Below are positions 63,346 to 64,000 of a stretch of 64,000 nt of DNA, piece after piece (the first letter of the stretch is position 1; each line of letters opens with the position of its first letter). The stretch covers positions 73,991,283-74,055,282 of the forward strand of contig CM035235.1 of NCBI GenBank assembly GCA_020226215.1. Direction: 5' to 3'. The notes beneath the pieces were generated by a model. The model searched no databases. It was not told the DNA's origin and worked only from the letters and a program-made list of their open reading frames with translations. Made by a program: the position numbers and the translations under genes. Origin of the DNA: Sindora glabra. Lineage: Eukaryota; Streptophyta; Magnoliopsida; Fabales; Fabaceae.

Positions 63346-64000
63346 TTCATGAAATTTATTTCCATATTCTTATCAAAACCATGAAATTTATTTCACAAGA
63401 AACTATATAAAGTATCTAGACATACTCAAGTAAAGGCTACAAGAGTTATCGTGTGTATTAGTAGCTCTATATAAATAGAAGACTAAGGTTAGTATGATGT
63501 ATGCAGCCATTTATCATTGAATAAATTAATGTTCTCTTCAATCTCTCTTTTGCTTCTTTTTATTCTTTTCCCACTCAAATATGTGGTTAGCAAGTTATGA
63601 TATAGAAAAATAGAGAAAAGGAGAGGAAAGGAGATGATGAAGATATTAGAAGAGGATATGGTAAATTCTCTTAGGGTTTTTACATGCTTTGATATCATTG
63701 TAAGAGAGAAAGAGGAGAGAACTTTATAAAAGCCTTAATCCTTAATTTGGGGTTCATTAACTATATACATGAAAAATTGTACAAAAGGGACATTTGATAT
63801 ACGCACAACATTACCCCTAGACAAAAATAGATCTGGTTACCTTTATTTTGTAATAAGATGTATGAAATGGCTTCATTTAATCTACGATATTTATGAAAAA
63901 AATGGGCAATTCATATAATATGACAAGGTACTTTGCCAAATGCCAATTCACCCCAAAAGCTTAAATGGTTAAAGGAAGACTTGTGAATGGTTTATATGCC
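63346..64000 (-). mobile_element. LTR-retrotransposon fragment, minus orientation
   Basis: A minus-strand motif AATGATATCAAAGC near 63693-63706 resembles the TGGTATCAGAGC primer-binding site after an LTR ending CTCTCTTACA. A second LTR-like stretch (TTCAATGATAAATGGC, CTATTTATATAGAG on the minus strand) lies at 63460-63540. Coding domains are not visible and the element leaves the window. Confidence 0.4.

Noticed and set aside
1..64000. CRISPR arrays, operons, tRNA or rRNA genes, organellar insertions
   Set aside because: No regularly spaced repeats, no Shine-Dalgarno-led gene series, and no tRNA or rRNA or organellar gene sequence recognised by eye; a tRNAscan-SE run could still find a tRNA missed here.

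Overview
The window is nuclear DNA of a flowering plant, most likely a eudicot. It is very AT-rich and intron-rich, with (AT)n microsatellites, small DNA transposons, LINE and LTR debris, GT-AG introns and proteins that match plant families. No bacterial, organellar or viral genome signal was seen. I cannot name the species.

Layout. Positions 1-1660 hold a broken PIF/Harbinger (HARBI1-type) transposase and a possible element end. Positions 1660-10900 are AT-rich intergenic DNA whose one clear gene is a MIR167 foldback (4131-4533, plus strand). Positions 11277-18105 (minus) hold a complete five-coding-exon NARROW LEAF1-type serine protease, predicted at 600 aa. Positions 18.2-32.9 kb are a gene-poor stretch with a hAT-type element with a perfect 8-bp target duplication, a tandem-dimer foldback element, and a diverged LTR element. 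A one-exon cysteine-paired (CX9C) protein lies at 33017-33283 (plus). A five-coding-exon glutathionyl-hydroquinone reductase of 325 aa follows at 34291-36834 (minus), with a 5' leader to about 38.1 kb. Next to it is an OB-fold SOSS-B-like ORF (39273/39294-39689, plus) without an obvious ATG. An eight-exon GPI mannosyltransferase 2 (PIG-V, 502 aa) occupies 41825-46329 (minus). Positions 47.2-57.1 kb are gene-poor, with a second hAT-type element (710 bp, perfect 8-bp target duplication). The first six coding exons of the SCAR/WAVE-complex subunit NAP1 run from 58100 to 61087 (plus); the gene leaves the window, and its sixth intron carries a decayed antisense LINE and LTR fragments.

The protein genes do not form a pathway. 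They are housekeeping and developmental genes: auxin and leaf growth (MIR167, NAL1), GPI-anchor assembly (PIG-V), quinone and thiol chemistry (GHR), single-stranded DNA binding (SOSS-B-like), mitochondrial Cys-pair protein, and actin nucleation (NAP1). All exon boundaries were read by eye from splice consensus, phase and family conservation; UTR limits are approximate.
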